Below, piece by piece: positions 47,001 through 55,605 of a stretch of DNA of 64,000 bases. The translations under genes were made by a program, and so were the position numbers. Within the stretch, counting starts at the first letter, position 1. Each line of letters begins with the position of its first letter. The notes under the pieces are model-generated. The model was not told the DNA's origin and did no database searches. It saw only the letters and a program-made list of their open reading frames with translations. Source of the DNA: Chitinophagaceae bacterium (lineage in GTDB: Bacteria > Bacteroidota > Bacteroidia > Chitinophagales > Chitinophagaceae); contig JAMLGT010000006.1 in assembly GCA_023957755.1 (NCBI GenBank), positions 162,739 through 226,738 of the forward strand. The letters are read 5' to 3'.

Positions 47001-50000
47001 CACCTCATAATAGTTATTTACAAAGTCGCTTCCAATACGAATTACCGCAGTGAGATCCCTATCATTAAGCGTTGTTTCTCCATCCTTCTCTGCATGGATA
47101 TAGAGTTCCATCTTCTTGAACTGCCTGAGGTCTCTGTTGGCAAAAGTCTGAAACACCGCCTTTCCATCCCCCTTAGAAAGGTTGTTAATCTGTAACGAGA
47201 GCGACTGTTCGTTTTGCAGCAGATTCACTCCGTTATTGCTCAAAATCTGATCTCTTTCAATATCTCGTGGTGTACGATATGGCAGCGGTTGGCGCTTATC
47301 ATTTTCTTCGATATTAACAGCTCCCACATTAAAGTCATTGATATCTGTAGCGGTGTAATTACCGGTAGTATCCAGCTTAAACTGAAATTTGCGCCAGGTA
47401 TTACGCACGAGATCGAGTTTACCAAAGCGCACTGTCACACTATCCTCAAACCCTGTTAAAAACATCCTGACAAATCTGATAGATTTAAAATCCGGAATAT
47501 TTCCCACCTTCTGGCGGTAGCTGTTTATAGGGATTCTGAACTGATACCAGGTTTCATTTCTCACACTGTCATTCGGCAACTTAACACCTACTACTTTCTT
47601 ATCTACGATATAGTTTGCGCCGATGGTCATCTCAGGTGAGGTCGGTGGTTTCAATATCACCATATATTGGAAATACTCCTCTGTCTCATTCAGAGTATTG
47701 TCTTTATTGCCATCTTCCTGGTCGGGATACATTGTGGCTGCTGAAGAGAACTGAGAATTGTTATCTGCCAATGGCGAGTTCCCCTGTGGATTATTATATT
47801 TCTTATAACGGGTAAGGATACCCGCATTTTGTGCATCCAGATTATCTCCACGGTAATAATGATAATTATCTGCCGAAGGGTCAGCCAGCGCATCCTGATA
47901 CACCTTGGAGTTGGTTCCAAAATTAGCAGCCAGCACATCGAGATAATCATTCATTCTCACGGCTCTCTCTGATGAGTCAGTAAGCCCGTCAAACCCCACA
48001 TCCTGATAAGGCCTGTCGCGCGGATCATTGCTGAAGGCATTGGTAACCTGCGTCGGGTTGCGTGGTACCACACCCCAGATTGAGGAATCGACCTGGGCAG
48101 GCAGGTTAGGAGTAGGCAGGCCGTTTTCGTAGAATCTTCTGGAATCTTTAAGTACATCTTCCGAGATATTTCCGAGGTTGATATAAAACTTACCTCCGGT
48201 ACTCGTGGGATTCATGATAAATGGATCCTGCACCCACATTTCGATATACTCAATATTTGCCGTTTCAAAATCTGTCTGGTCAAGAGATCGCATCAGTCCA
48301 CCCCACTTCGATTTTGGTTGCAAAAGCTTACCATTAGAATTGATTTTCGAAGGATCCGTTTCATAGTTGTAAGGGCCACGGTCTTGAGGATAGAACGACA
48401 AATCGAAAGTGATCAACTGGTTCTGTCCAAAGTCCGTAGTTCTCTGAGGGAAAATTTCTGTCTGTGAAACCATACGTACCCTTGGGTCAGAGAGCCCTAT
48501 TTTATCACCCCGGAGCGGATTGTTCATATTCTTATGATCCTGCAACGTGGGTTCTATCTGATACCAGGCAAGTGCTGCCCGGTTTTTACCATAATCAAGC
48601 GAATTAGATACTGTCGCTTCAGGGAACAAAATATTTCCGAATTCATCGGTGGCTCCCTCAGGGGTCGATGACAACATCCAGCTAATAGGTGGGAACCTAA
48701 GGTCGATGTTGCTCCGGCTGCCTTCAAAATTGTCTATATAAATAATTCCTTTCTTTCCACGGCCTATCTGAGGAGCATGGCCTGGCTTGAAGAATGCAGC
48801 TTCTGCATATCCGGTGACGGTGGATGGTGCATTACTGTTATAAAAGGGTAGCTTATTCAGCACCTTAGTCAGACGTGGCATATCCCTGCGGTAGCTGACA
48901 TCAAGCCCATACATCGTATTGCGGATTGGATCCTCTCCATAATCCACCTTGGTAAAGAAAGGCCTTTCACTTAACCTTACCATCGTACCGCCGATAGATA
49001 TCTGTTCCTTAGCCGTATTCTTAAGCAGGTAATCCAGCCTGAGTCCCAGATAACTCTTTTGCTGCATGGCAAAGGCCGCATTATTCTCATAATTCACCTG
49101 CACAGGCAACCCTGCATTAATGATTGCCTGGTTGATAATCTTTATAGTACCCAGATCATAGTTGATTGTATAGTCGATATTCTCTGCAAGTTGACGTCCT
49201 CCCGCTGATACCGTTACAGATCCGGGCGGAATGTTATACCCAATGCTGATATCTGATGAAGCCGAAGTCTTTGATGAACCTTTGATGAGGAATCTGTCAA
49301 GATTAGGAAACTGGTTGACGGCTGTGGCTTTAATGCTATCGTAGAGCGGATAGTAAAGGCTGTCTGCCCCATTTGCAGGATTTGAGAATAGTTTGCCGGA
49401 TAGGTCACGGCCAAAAGGTTCCAGTAGCGGGAAGATCACCCTGCTATATTGTCCTAAAACCGTGTAACCCTCCACGTAATCAAACATACCATCAGGCTGC
49501 GGGTCATTTTGATTATTCAGCCTGTCAAGGTTTACCAGCGAGATCAAGGGAGTACCCTGATTCAGATCGCCGAAAGGAATGTAGCGCTTGGCACCATATC
49601 CCGGCTGGTCGTATAATACATTGAGCTCAAAATCCTGACGATCGAGCGTACCAAAACCCACGCTATATACATTCTTCATCATCAGGCCCCAGATAGGCAG
49701 GTTGGGCCGCTGCGAAGTGGCCTTTAATAGTTTTAGAAATAATATTTTCTGATTGCTCGAAGCAGAATCGGGAGGCACATCAGTCGAGAACTCACCCACC
49801 TGAAATATCTTTCCATTATAAGAATACTGATAGGCTACAGCAAGTATCTCATCGGCCTGAAGCGGCTGACTCAGCGACACAAACCCCACCCGTGGATTGT
49901 AAATGTACTGGGTGCTATCGAGCTTCCGGGCATAGGTTTTTTCAAAATCCTGAACCGGACTCAATCCCATGGTGATAAGCTGATTGGTAATCAGCGCCGC

Positions 50001-51200
50001 ATTCCTGCTGTTAGGATTACTGATGATACGGCTATATTCATCATTGGTATTATTATCAGGCAGGTTGCCGGTAACCGTAAAAGGGAAATAAGGATTATCT
50101 TCTCCGAGATCCATCAGCCCAACCACTTCTCTGGTATCGCGGGTAACACTATTCTTGTTGGTCACCCAAACTTCCATCCTGAGTATCTGCACAGGTGTAG
50201 TTACAGCCGGCAGATTGCTCATCACCTTATTATAATTCTCTTTGAAGTACTGGCCTACAAGAAAATGCCTGTTTTCTTCGTAGTCGTTTGCCTTAAATTC
50301 AAATTCCTGAGAAGCTGAACCACCCTGCAGATTCACGGATTCTCTTTGTGACTTTTGACTCGATACCACCCCCGTGATAAACAGCTTGCCAAATTGCAAC
50401 TGTGTCTTTACGCCAAACAGCGACTGCGACCCGGGTATCAGCGTGCTCTTGCTGGGCAGGGACACATTTCCGGCTTCAAAGCGTTTGATGATTTCATCAT
50501 CCTTCCCCGAATAATCCAGTTTCAACTGGTTCATAAAGTCGAGGTTAGCGAGCGTATTATAGCTGATTGGAAACTTTAGTTTGTCTCCGATATTGGCATT
50601 TACATTGAGCTGGGCGCTCATATCAAAATCAAAACCACCATTCTTCCGAGCACGCTCAGGAAGTGTAGGATTCTTAATATTTTGTCCCTGGTACCCGGCA
50701 GTAATATCAATATTACCCTGTGGCTGTATATCAATTTTCCCGTTGCCGAACAACCGGTTAAAGAGGCTTTCCTTCAGAGAAAGTTTAGGCTTGATGTTGC
50801 CGCGGTTCAACATGCTCAGAGTATTACTTCGCTGCTGGAAATAATTCTCCTCCTGCTTTCTTCCCATCAGCGCCAGAAACTCCTCTTGTGTATAGGTAGT
50901 GGGAATCCTGTAATACCGGTCGCCGATCTTTTCAAAAACAGTATAGGTTCTGGTCGCCGGATCATAAGCTACTGAGTCGGTGATGTTGCCCGGCTTCTTA
51001 AGGTCGAATATGGAAGTACGGCCTGAAAGAAAATCTCCCCGCCTGTCCTGAATCCTGAACGGTAGGGTATCATTAGCCGCCTTTCGCGTGGTTGAATTGA
51101 CCTGGGCAGTTGCATAGGATATCCCGTTCGTTGCTATCACCAGCAATAAACCAATATTTTTTAACCCTTTGAGGAGATTAAAATTCTTCTTCAGGAGCAT
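44043..51200 (-). CDS. sprA: Gliding/T9SS outer-membrane translocon SprA
   Basis: A 2385-residue SprA, the giant outer-membrane barrel through which type IX cargo leaves the cell. The N-terminal signal peptide ends near SYATAQVNS. Family stretches include GNIDITAGYQGQNIKNP, RFEAGNVSLPSKSTLIPGSQ, KGIIYIDNFEGSRSNIDLR and the C-terminal INPYISSSAPTVDTRAGVQI. Length agrees with known SprA of about 2300-2450 residues. It follows ruvA by 30 bases on the same strand, an arrangement seen in many Bacteroidota. It should serve the T9SS cargo encoded at 22162 and others. Confidence 0.95.
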   Translation of the reverse strand: MLLKKNFNLLKGLKNIGLLLVIATNGISYATAQVNSTTRKAANDTLPFRIQDRRGDFLSGRTSIFDLKKPGNITDSVAYDPATRTYTVFEKIGDRYYRIPTTYTQEEFLALMGRKQEENYFQQRSNTLSMLNRGNIKPKLSLKESLFNRLFGNGKIDIQPQGNIDITAGYQGQNIKNPTLPERARKNGGFDFDMSAQLNVNANIGDKLKFPISYNTLANLDFMNQLKLDYSGKDDEIIKRFEAGNVSLPSKSTLIPGSQSLFGVKTQLQFGKLFITGVVSSQKSQRESVNLQGGSASQEFEFKANDYEENRHFLVGQYFKENYNKVMSNLPAVTTPVQILRMEVWVTNKNSVTRDTREVVGLMDLGEDNPYFPFTVTGNLPDNNTNDEYSRIISNPNSRNAALITNQLITMGLSPVQDFEKTYARKLDSTQYIYNPRVGFVSLSQPLQADEILAVAYQYSYNGKIFQVGEFSTDVPPDSASSNQKILFLKLLKATSQRPNLPIWGLMMKNVYSVGFGTLDRQDFELNVLYDQPGYGAKRYIPFGDLNQGTPLISLVNLDRLNNQNDPQPDGMFDYVEGYTVLGQYSRVIFPLLEPFGRDLSGKLFSNPANGADSLYYPLYDSIKATAVNQFPNLDRFLIKGSSKTSASSDISIGYNIPPGSVTVSAGGRQLAENIDYTINYDLGTIKIINQAIINAGLPVQVNYENNAAFAMQQKSYLGLRLDYLLKNTAKEQISIGGTMVRLSERPFFTKVDYGEDPIRNTMYGLDVSYRRDMPRLTKVLNKLPFYNSNAPSTVTGYAEAAFFKPGHAPQIGRGKKGIIYIDNFEGSRSNIDLRFPPISWMLSSTPEGATDEFGNILFPEATVSNSLDYGKNRAALAWYQIEPTLQDHKNMNNPLRGDKIGLSDPRVRMVSQTEIFPQRTTDFGQNQLITFDLSFYPQDRGPYNYETDPSKINSNGKLLQPKSKWGGLMRSLDQTDFETANIEYIEMWVQDPFIMNPTSTGGKFYINLGNISEDVLKDSRRFYENGLPTPNLPAQVDSSIWGVVPRNPTQVTNAFSNDPRDRPYQDVGFDGLTDSSERAVRMNDYLDVLAANFGTNSKVYQDALADPSADNYHYYRGDNLDAQNAGILTRYKKYNNPQGNSPLADNNSQFSSAATMYPDQEDGNKDNTLNETEEYFQYMVILKPPTSPEMTIGANYIVDKKVVGVKLPNDSVRNETWYQFRIPINSYRQKVGNIPDFKSIRFVRMFLTGFEDSVTVRFGKLDLVRNTWRKFQFKLDTTGNYTATDINDFNVGAVNIEENDKRQPLPYRTPRDIERDQILSNNGVNLLQNEQSLSLQINNLSKGDGKAVFQTFANRDLRQFKKMELYIHAEKDGETTLNDRDLTAVIRIGSDFVNNYYEVRIPLQLTPLNSGLNPNSDAYNDTLWIKSNRLDLDLATLTAIKTERNLSNVPINALYSQLQANGHTYAVMGNPNLGEVKGILMGVENTNATSATGELWFNELRLSSIDDKGGWAALARLDATLADLGTLSVSANAHSSGFGNLEQKINERFKDNFLQIDVAANLELGKLLPKEAGLSIPFFASVSQITSAPEYDPFDKDLRLKEKLRNAQTAHERDSIRKNAVDYANSKTVSFTNVHKNRTNDKKPQLWDIENFDFSYAFTKTEARSPLIEYNIVTKQRGGFAYNFAPQPKFIEPFKKVFKKGKTHWFDLIKDFNFNPIPNQISFKADIFRQFGAIKPRSIGVEKYPTPETFDKYFTFDRNYIFKWQLTRSINLDYMALNNARIDEPYGRIDTKPKKDTIRKNFWKGGRNVAFNQTASISYSVPLSKFPITDWTTLDLRYTANYRWLGASRLAVDLGNFLENGQQEEANLQMDFTKLYSKSKWLRSLDEPRKQEGDTSQKAGGAGNSGVLRAFGKLLTSIKTVTGNLSLNSNTRLPGYTDSTQFIGQDFKSMAPGLDFVFGAQPDTNWLNRAAAKGLITRDSNFNDLFVQSFDQRLALGAQLEPVRDLIINLNLEKTFSKRYSETFKDTTGSGGGFSHLSPYASGSFNVTYIAFNTLFEKYDPNRISATFSKFEEYRSVISKRLGEQNKYNQQAGNPINPDGYALGYGRYAVDVLVPAFLAAYTGQDPSKVSLIRQQNENIKSNPFRNIMPKPNWRISYTGLSRIPGLDKIFNNFTLNHAYTASVGMNNFTSALRYQDIDRFNYPSFIDSVSGNYIPYFLIPNITIQEQFGPLLGIDMGFTNQLNLRFDFNKSRQLSLSLVDFQLSEVRSTEYTFSGSYRKRGMKLPFRLPFMKSESKTLENEIRFQLDVRIRDNVTSNSRLDQQSSFATNGSKEISLSPTIDYYISNRVNVKFYFDQRRINPYISSSAPTVDTRAGVQIRVSLSQ

Positions 51201-51230
51201 CCCACAGTCAAATTATTGGGTAGAATTGGG

Positions 51231-51818
51231 TCAAATGGCTTTGAGCGCTTTTTTAATGAGTTCTTCTAAATCAGTTATAGAATTATCAGATTGAGTTACT
51301 TTTTTAATGGCCTGGTCAGCTATCGGTTTTGATATTCCAAGAGCTACCAATGCATTTAACGCATCAACGCTCAAAGTATTGTTATACACCGTACCTGAAA
51401 TGGCCTGATTTTCTGAGACTTTGCCTATTTTGTCTTTAAGTTCCAAAATTAATCTTTCCGCTGTCTTTTTCCCTATTCCTTTTACACTTTCCAGTACCCT
51501 GGGATTATTCATGGCTATAGCCGAAGTGATCTCATCGGGTTTCATACCGGAAAGCATCATTCTGGCAGTGGCTGCCCCCACACCGGATACACTGAGGAGC
51601 AATGTAAACATTTCCTTTTCAGCCGCCTCAGAGAACCCGTATAGTGTATGTGCATCTTCCTTCACCTGATAATAGATCAGCAACTTTCCTTCTTCCAGAT
51701 GTTGAATCTTCGAATACGTATTCAGGCTGATGTTCACCTCGTATCCCACGCCATGCACCTCTACATGCACTGTAGCAGGCGATTTGTAAGTGAACTTACC
51801 GATGAGATAGGCGATCAT
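51231..51818 (-). CDS. ruvA: Holliday junction branch-migration protein RuvA
   Basis: A 195-residue RuvA, the junction-binding subunit that loads the RuvB motor. The N-terminal OB domain is MIAYLIGKFTYKSPATVHVE with GVGYEVNISL. Domain II has two helix-hairpin-helix motifs, LLSVSGVGAATARMML and VKGIGKKTAERLILEL. Domain III is at the end (LNALVALGISKPIADQAI). Length is typical. It is upstream of sprA and has a -7-like element at 51839-51846. Confidence 0.96.
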   Translation of the reverse strand: MIAYLIGKFTYKSPATVHVEVHGVGYEVNISLNTYSKIQHLEEGKLLIYYQVKEDAHTLYGFSEAAEKEMFTLLLSVSGVGAATARMMLSGMKPDEITSAIAMNNPRVLESVKGIGKKTAERLILELKDKIGKVSENQAISGTVYNNTLSVDALNALVALGISKPIADQAIKKVTQSDNSITDLEELIKKALKAI

Positions 51819-51838
51819 AAAGTTTCTTATAGGGCTGC

Positions 51839-51846
51839 CAAAAATA
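51839..51846 (-). promoter_or_regulatory. Candidate -7 element of ruvA-sprA
   Basis: On the minus strand this reads TATTTTTG, matching TAnnTTTG, 21 bases upstream of ATG 51818. The -33 partner is unclear. Confidence 0.4.
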
Positions 51847-52000
51847 AGGATTTAGGATGAATCAGCTAATCAAAGATCAATATGGCTGATTACTTTTCAT
51901 TACATATTTTAAAATACTTACCGGATTTCGGCCAACCGGCATACGGCAAATCAAATCCCAGGTCACCGGGATTCAGGCAAACAGCAAATATTTCAAAACA

Positions 52001-52030
52001 AAAAGCCCCGCAAAAACTGCGAGGCTTTTT
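52001..52030 (-). terminator. Intrinsic terminator after tRNA-Val
   Basis: On the minus strand GCCTCGCA pairs with TGCGGGGC around a GTTTT loop, followed by TTTTT. It lies directly after the 3' end of the tRNA gene. The plus strand also has a T-run, so it may act in both directions. Confidence 0.75.
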
Positions 52031-52033
52031 CTG

Positions 52034-52108
52034 TGGGAGCACACGGGCTCGAACCGCGGACCCTCTGCTTGTAAGGCAGATGCTCTGAACCAACTGAGCT
52101 ATGCTCCC
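52034..52108 (-). tRNA. tRNA-Val (anticodon TAC)
   Basis: A 75-base tRNA gene on the minus strand. The acceptor stem GGGAGCA pairs with TGCTCCC, followed by discriminator A; CCA is not encoded. The D arm has GCTC-AGTTGGTTCA-GAGC, the anticodon stem-loop is TCTGC-CTTACAA-GCAGA giving anticodon TAC (valine, codon GUA), and the T arm contains GGTTCGAGCC with a TTCGA loop. All stems are intact. Confidence 0.95.
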
Positions 52109-52160
52109 ATTATTTTTAAGAACTTACATAGCCTGTATCAAAGACTTCCCGGCCTTAGGC

Positions 52161-52209
52161 CAGATACCCTGAACCTCCCGATAACTATCGGGGTGAGCTA
52201 TGCTCCCAT
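52161..52209 (-). pseudogene. Eroded tRNA-Val 5' fragment carrying a palindromic insert
   Basis: The last 16 bases (TGAGCTATGCTCCCAT, 52194-52209) are identical to the 5' end region of the intact tRNA-Val at 52094-52109. The bases 52161-52175 match another tRNA stretch (52076-52090) at 13 of 15 positions. Between them, where the tRNA has AAC, lies an 18-base insert containing CCCGATA-AC-TATCGGG. The copy is in the same orientation, about 100 bases away, and cannot fold as a tRNA. Confidence 0.75.
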
Positions 52210-52315
52210 TTTAGGGAGTGCAAATATAGGAGTGGACTCTCAGAAAAAAAATTAATTTTTGAAAAAAACTGAAATCAGTTTTTTATACCCGAAATTCTGA
52301 AACAGGAAAGTATGA

Positions 52316-53455
52316 TTAATCCTCATCGTGCCTGAAAATCACCGTTCCGCTCTTACCCAAATCGCTCTCTAATCTCACTTCATAACGGCGGCTTCCGTCT
52401 CTCACAATCATCAGCGCTGTATTGGGCGGAATAGAGCCCAGATTCTCTGCATACATGGTTACTACATTTTGCCTGTATTGCGGATCAATAGATAGTGTGG
52501 CTTTTATGGGCTTATCAGAAAGGCGTTGATGCGACAAAATCAATTTTCCGTTGAAGAATACAGACACACTGTCACCATCAATTTCCCCATTATCATACAG
52601 TTCAATCTGAAATACCGGATTATTAATCTTTATTGTTTGCACCACCTCATTCTTTCTGGAGTCATATCCTCTGAATGAAGGCACCGGCGGCATCTCAATT
52701 TTCCTATTGGGTTTCGCCACTTCTTCTGATGGCTTTTCTACCTTAAGCTGATCTGAAATAGGTTTTGTCTTCTCCGGCACAGGCACTTTCTCTGATTGGG
52801 CTGTTACCTGCTCTTTGGGTTTCTCTGCCGGCTTTGGAGTGGCGGGTACAGGAGTCTTTTTTACAGGAGCCTTTGCAATCTGATTTTCTTTTTTTGCAGG
52901 AGGTCTGGCCACAAAGGGCTGTCGGTTCAGCACCTGGCGCGACAAGATCGTACTACCCTTACCGGTACACACCTGATCAGGAGCAGGCACCCATTCACCC
53001 TTAAGGTATTCAGTATTATCGCTGCCGCGTTCGTAATGGAGTGTATGTATCTGAAAGCAGTTCTGAATATTTGGCGGGGTATTATACTTGATACGTTCCA
53101 CTTCTGTAACCACCATCTTACCCGTCCTTGAATCAAAAGAACCTGTAACCCTGCAAATGGTATAATATCTCTTTGCCCCCAAATCAGTAAAATAGGTATA
53201 GCTATATCCTCCTACCTTACTACCCTGCACATCCAGTTCCAGCACGTAGGTAGTCCGACTATCAGTTATCCGACCCAGAATTCCCGGAGTAGCTTCATTA
53301 AAACTGCCGCGCCACTGGCCATTCAGACTGATCTTGCCTCTAGAGGAGGTTTTTGAATTGTGTGCATCATTATTGGCATAATTACGCGAAGGCGACTGCG
53401 CAGAAGCAGTAAAAAAAGCAGGCAGCAAAAAAACAATTGTAAAAACTCCTTTCAT
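52316..53455 (-). CDS. Unknown secreted two-domain protein with Pro/Lys linker
   Basis: A 379-residue exported protein of unknown function. The signal peptide ends at FFTASAQ. Residues about 40-170 are a beta-rich domain (ISLNGQWRGSFNEATPG, SYTYFTDLGAKRYYTI) with two cysteines, reminiscent of lipocalin-like folds. Residues about 180-265 are a Pro/Lys/Ala/Glu linker. The C-terminal 110 residues form another beta domain (VFQIELYDNGEIDGDSVSVF, NLGSIPPNTALMIVRDG, LGKSGTVIFRHDED), a pattern I have seen in secreted Bacteroidota proteins but cannot name. No enzyme motif is visible. Confidence 0.75.
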   Translation of the reverse strand: MKGVFTIVFLLPAFFTASAQSPSRNYANNDAHNSKTSSRGKISLNGQWRGSFNEATPGILGRITDSRTTYVLELDVQGSKVGGYSYTYFTDLGAKRYYTICRVTGSFDSRTGKMVVTEVERIKYNTPPNIQNCFQIHTLHYERGSDNTEYLKGEWVPAPDQVCTGKGSTILSRQVLNRQPFVARPPAKKENQIAKAPVKKTPVPATPKPAEKPKEQVTAQSEKVPVPEKTKPISDQLKVEKPSEEVAKPNRKIEMPPVPSFRGYDSRKNEVVQTIKINNPVFQIELYDNGEIDGDSVSVFFNGKLILSHQRLSDKPIKATLSIDPQYRQNVVTMYAENLGSIPPNTALMIVRDGSRRYEVRLESDLGKSGTVIFRHDED

Positions 53456-53477
53456 GCACCATTTTTTGTAGTCCGGT

Positions 53478-53485
53478 CAAAATTA
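53478..53485 (-). promoter_or_regulatory. Candidate -7 element of the unknown secreted protein
   Basis: On the minus strand this is TAATTTTG, matching TAnnTTTG, 23 bases before ATG 53455. Confidence 0.35.
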
Positions 53486-53541
53486 ACTGTTATAATCCCT
53501 AACGACTTGTAAAGAAATCCCATCTTAATCTAATAGTTAGT

Positions 53542-53549
53542 TAAATTTG
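53542..53549 (+). promoter_or_regulatory. Candidate -7 element of thrS
   Basis: TAAATTTG matches TAnnTTTG, 48 bases before ATG 53597. No T-box or other leader RNA structure is recognised between it and the gene. Confidence 0.4.
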
Positions 53550-53596
53550 CGCTCTCAATTTTTGTTTATTCAGGCGTACTAGATTCTTTAGAAAAT

Positions 53597-55525
53597 ATGA
53601 TACACATTACATTTCCCGACGGTGCCACACGCGAATATCCCGAAGGAATTACATCTATGGAAATTGCCAAATCCATCAGCGAAGGACTCGCAAGAAATAT
53701 TCTGGCAGCAGAGGTGAATGGAGAAATATGGGATCTCTCAAGGGCTATAGGTACTGATGCCACAGTGAAATTTTTGAAATGGGATGACGATGGCGGCAAG
53801 TCCACCTTTTGGCATTCTTCTGCACACCTGCTGGCCGAAGCCGTAGAATCCATGTACCCGGGAGTAAAATTCTGGGTAGGGCCTCCTATTGAGAAGGGCT
53901 TCTATTACGACATGGACCTGGGCGACCGCACCATCTCAGAAGCAGATCTGGAAAAGATTGAACAGAAGATGAAGGAACTTGCCAAACAAAACAACAGCTA
54001 TACACGTAAAGAAATCTCCAAAAAAGAAGCTGTCGAATACTTTGAAAAGAAGGGAGACGAATACAAACTAGACCTGCTGCAAAACCTGGAAGATGGCCAT
54101 ATTACCTTCTACACTCAGGGGCAATTTACCGACCTCTGCCGCGGACCGCATATCCCCTCTACAGGAGCTATTAAAGCCATCAAACTAACAGGTGTAGCTG
54201 GTGCTTATTGGAAAGGAGATGAGAAAAATAAAATGCTTACACGTATTTACGGCGTCACTTTCCCCAACCAGAAAGAACTCGATGAATACCTCATTATGCT
54301 GGAAGAGGCCAAAAAGAGAGACCACCGTAAACTGGGTAAGGAATTAGGTATTTTCACCATCGATGAAGAGGTAGGCCCCGGGCTTCCATTATGGATGCCC
54401 AATGGCACTATCATTATTGAAGAATTAGAGAAGCTTGCCAAATCATTTGAGCTGGAGGCCGGCTACAAGCGCGTGGTAACACCACATATTGCCAAAGAAA
54501 AACTCTACCTCACCAGTGGGCACCTTCCATACTATCAGGACAGTATGTACCCCGCAATGGAGCTTGACGGAGTTAAATATTACCTCAAGGCAATGAATTG
54601 CCCTCATCATCATAAAATATTTGCCGCCGAACAGCGCAGCTATAAAGACCTGCCGCTTCGCCTGGCAGAATATGGCACCTGTTATCGGTACGAACAGAGT
54701 GGTGAACTCTTCGGATTAATGCGCGTGCGTTGCCTGCACATGAATGATGCACATATCTACTGTACACGCGAACAGTTTGCACAGGAATTCAGAGCCGTTA
54801 ATGACCTGTATCTGAAATACTTCAAAATATTCGGGATTGAAAAGTATGTAATGCGCCTGTCGCTCCATGACCCTGCCAAACTGGGTGAAAAGTATATTAA
54901 CGAGCCTGAGCTCTGGCTGGAGACAGAAGCAATGGTACGCCAGGTAATGCTGGATGCAGAAATTCCGTTTGTAGAAGTAAAGGGTGAGGGTGCATTTTAC
55001 GGGCCTAAGATAGATGTGCAGATTTGGAGTGCCATTGGAAGAGAGTTTACACTGGCTACCAACCAGGTGGACTTTGCACAGGGCCGCAGATTCAACCTGA
55101 CATTTACCAATCAGCACAACGAACCTGAAATTCCACTAATTATCCACAGAGCACCGCTAGGAACCCACGAGCGTTTTATAGGCTTCCTGCTCGAGCACTA
55201 TGCCGGCAACTTCCCGCTTTGGCTGGCTCCGGTACAGGTAAAAATCCTGCCTATCAGCGATAAGTCGATGGACTATGCCCAAAATATTTTGAAAGAACTG
55301 AAAAATTATGATATTCGTGCCGAAATTGATGAGCGAAGTGAAAAAATCGGCAAGAAAATCAGGGATGCAGAGCTTATGAAGATTCCATATATGGCAATCG
55401 TGGGAGAGAAAGAGGCTACCGAAAACAAACTATCAGTACGCAGGCATGGAGTGGGTGATAAAGGTGCAGTGAGCGCTGATGAATTTTTCGAAACCCTGCA
55501 AAGAGAAATCAAAGAAAAAATTTAA
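53597..55525 (+). CDS. thrS: Threonine--tRNA ligase
   Basis: A 642-residue class II synthetase charging tRNA-Thr. The N-terminal TGS domain covers residues 1-62. The editing domain has His73 and His77 in FWHSSAHLLAEAV and DLCRGPHIPSTG further on. The catalytic core shows the zinc Cys in MNCPHHHKIF, motif 2 at YRYEQSGELFGLMRVR and motif 3 at GTHERFIGFLLEHYAG. The anticodon-binding domain begins near WLAPVQVKILPIS. Length is standard. infC follows after 80 bases. Confidence 0.97.
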   Translation: MIHITFPDGATREYPEGITSMEIAKSISEGLARNILAAEVNGEIWDLSRAIGTDATVKFLKWDDDGGKSTFWHSSAHLLAEAVESMYPGVKFWVGPPIEKGFYYDMDLGDRTISEADLEKIEQKMKELAKQNNSYTRKEISKKEAVEYFEKKGDEYKLDLLQNLEDGHITFYTQGQFTDLCRGPHIPSTGAIKAIKLTGVAGAYWKGDEKNKMLTRIYGVTFPNQKELDEYLIMLEEAKKRDHRKLGKELGIFTIDEEVGPGLPLWMPNGTIIIEELEKLAKSFELEAGYKRVVTPHIAKEKLYLTSGHLPYYQDSMYPAMELDGVKYYLKAMNCPHHHKIFAAEQRSYKDLPLRLAEYGTCYRYEQSGELFGLMRVRCLHMNDAHIYCTREQFAQEFRAVNDLYLKYFKIFGIEKYVMRLSLHDPAKLGEKYINEPELWLETEAMVRQVMLDAEIPFVEVKGEGAFYGPKIDVQIWSAIGREFTLATNQVDFAQGRRFNLTFTNQHNEPEIPLIIHRAPLGTHERFIGFLLEHYAGNFPLWLAPVQVKILPISDKSMDYAQNILKELKNYDIRAEIDERSEKIGKKIRDAELMKIPYMAIVGEKEATENKLSVRRHGVGDKGAVSADEFFETLQREIKEKI

Positions 55526-55560
55526 TACCATTTTTTAATAACAAAAAAACTTATCACTCA

Positions 55561-55579
55561 TACTATAAAATTTATAGTA
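55561..55579. repeat. AT-rich perfect palindrome between thrS and infC
   Basis: TACTATAAA-A-TTTATAGTA is a nine-base perfect inverted repeat around one base, 27 bases before the infC start. It could be a regulator site or an RNA hairpin in the infC leader. Confidence 0.5.
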
Positions 55580-55605
55580 CTTATTTTTTAACTTAAAATC
55601 AATTA

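Noticed and set aside
51882..52093. Short frames on both strands across the tRNA-Val gene
   Set aside because: They read through the tRNA and its terminator. Their composition follows the RNA gene and not a coding sequence.
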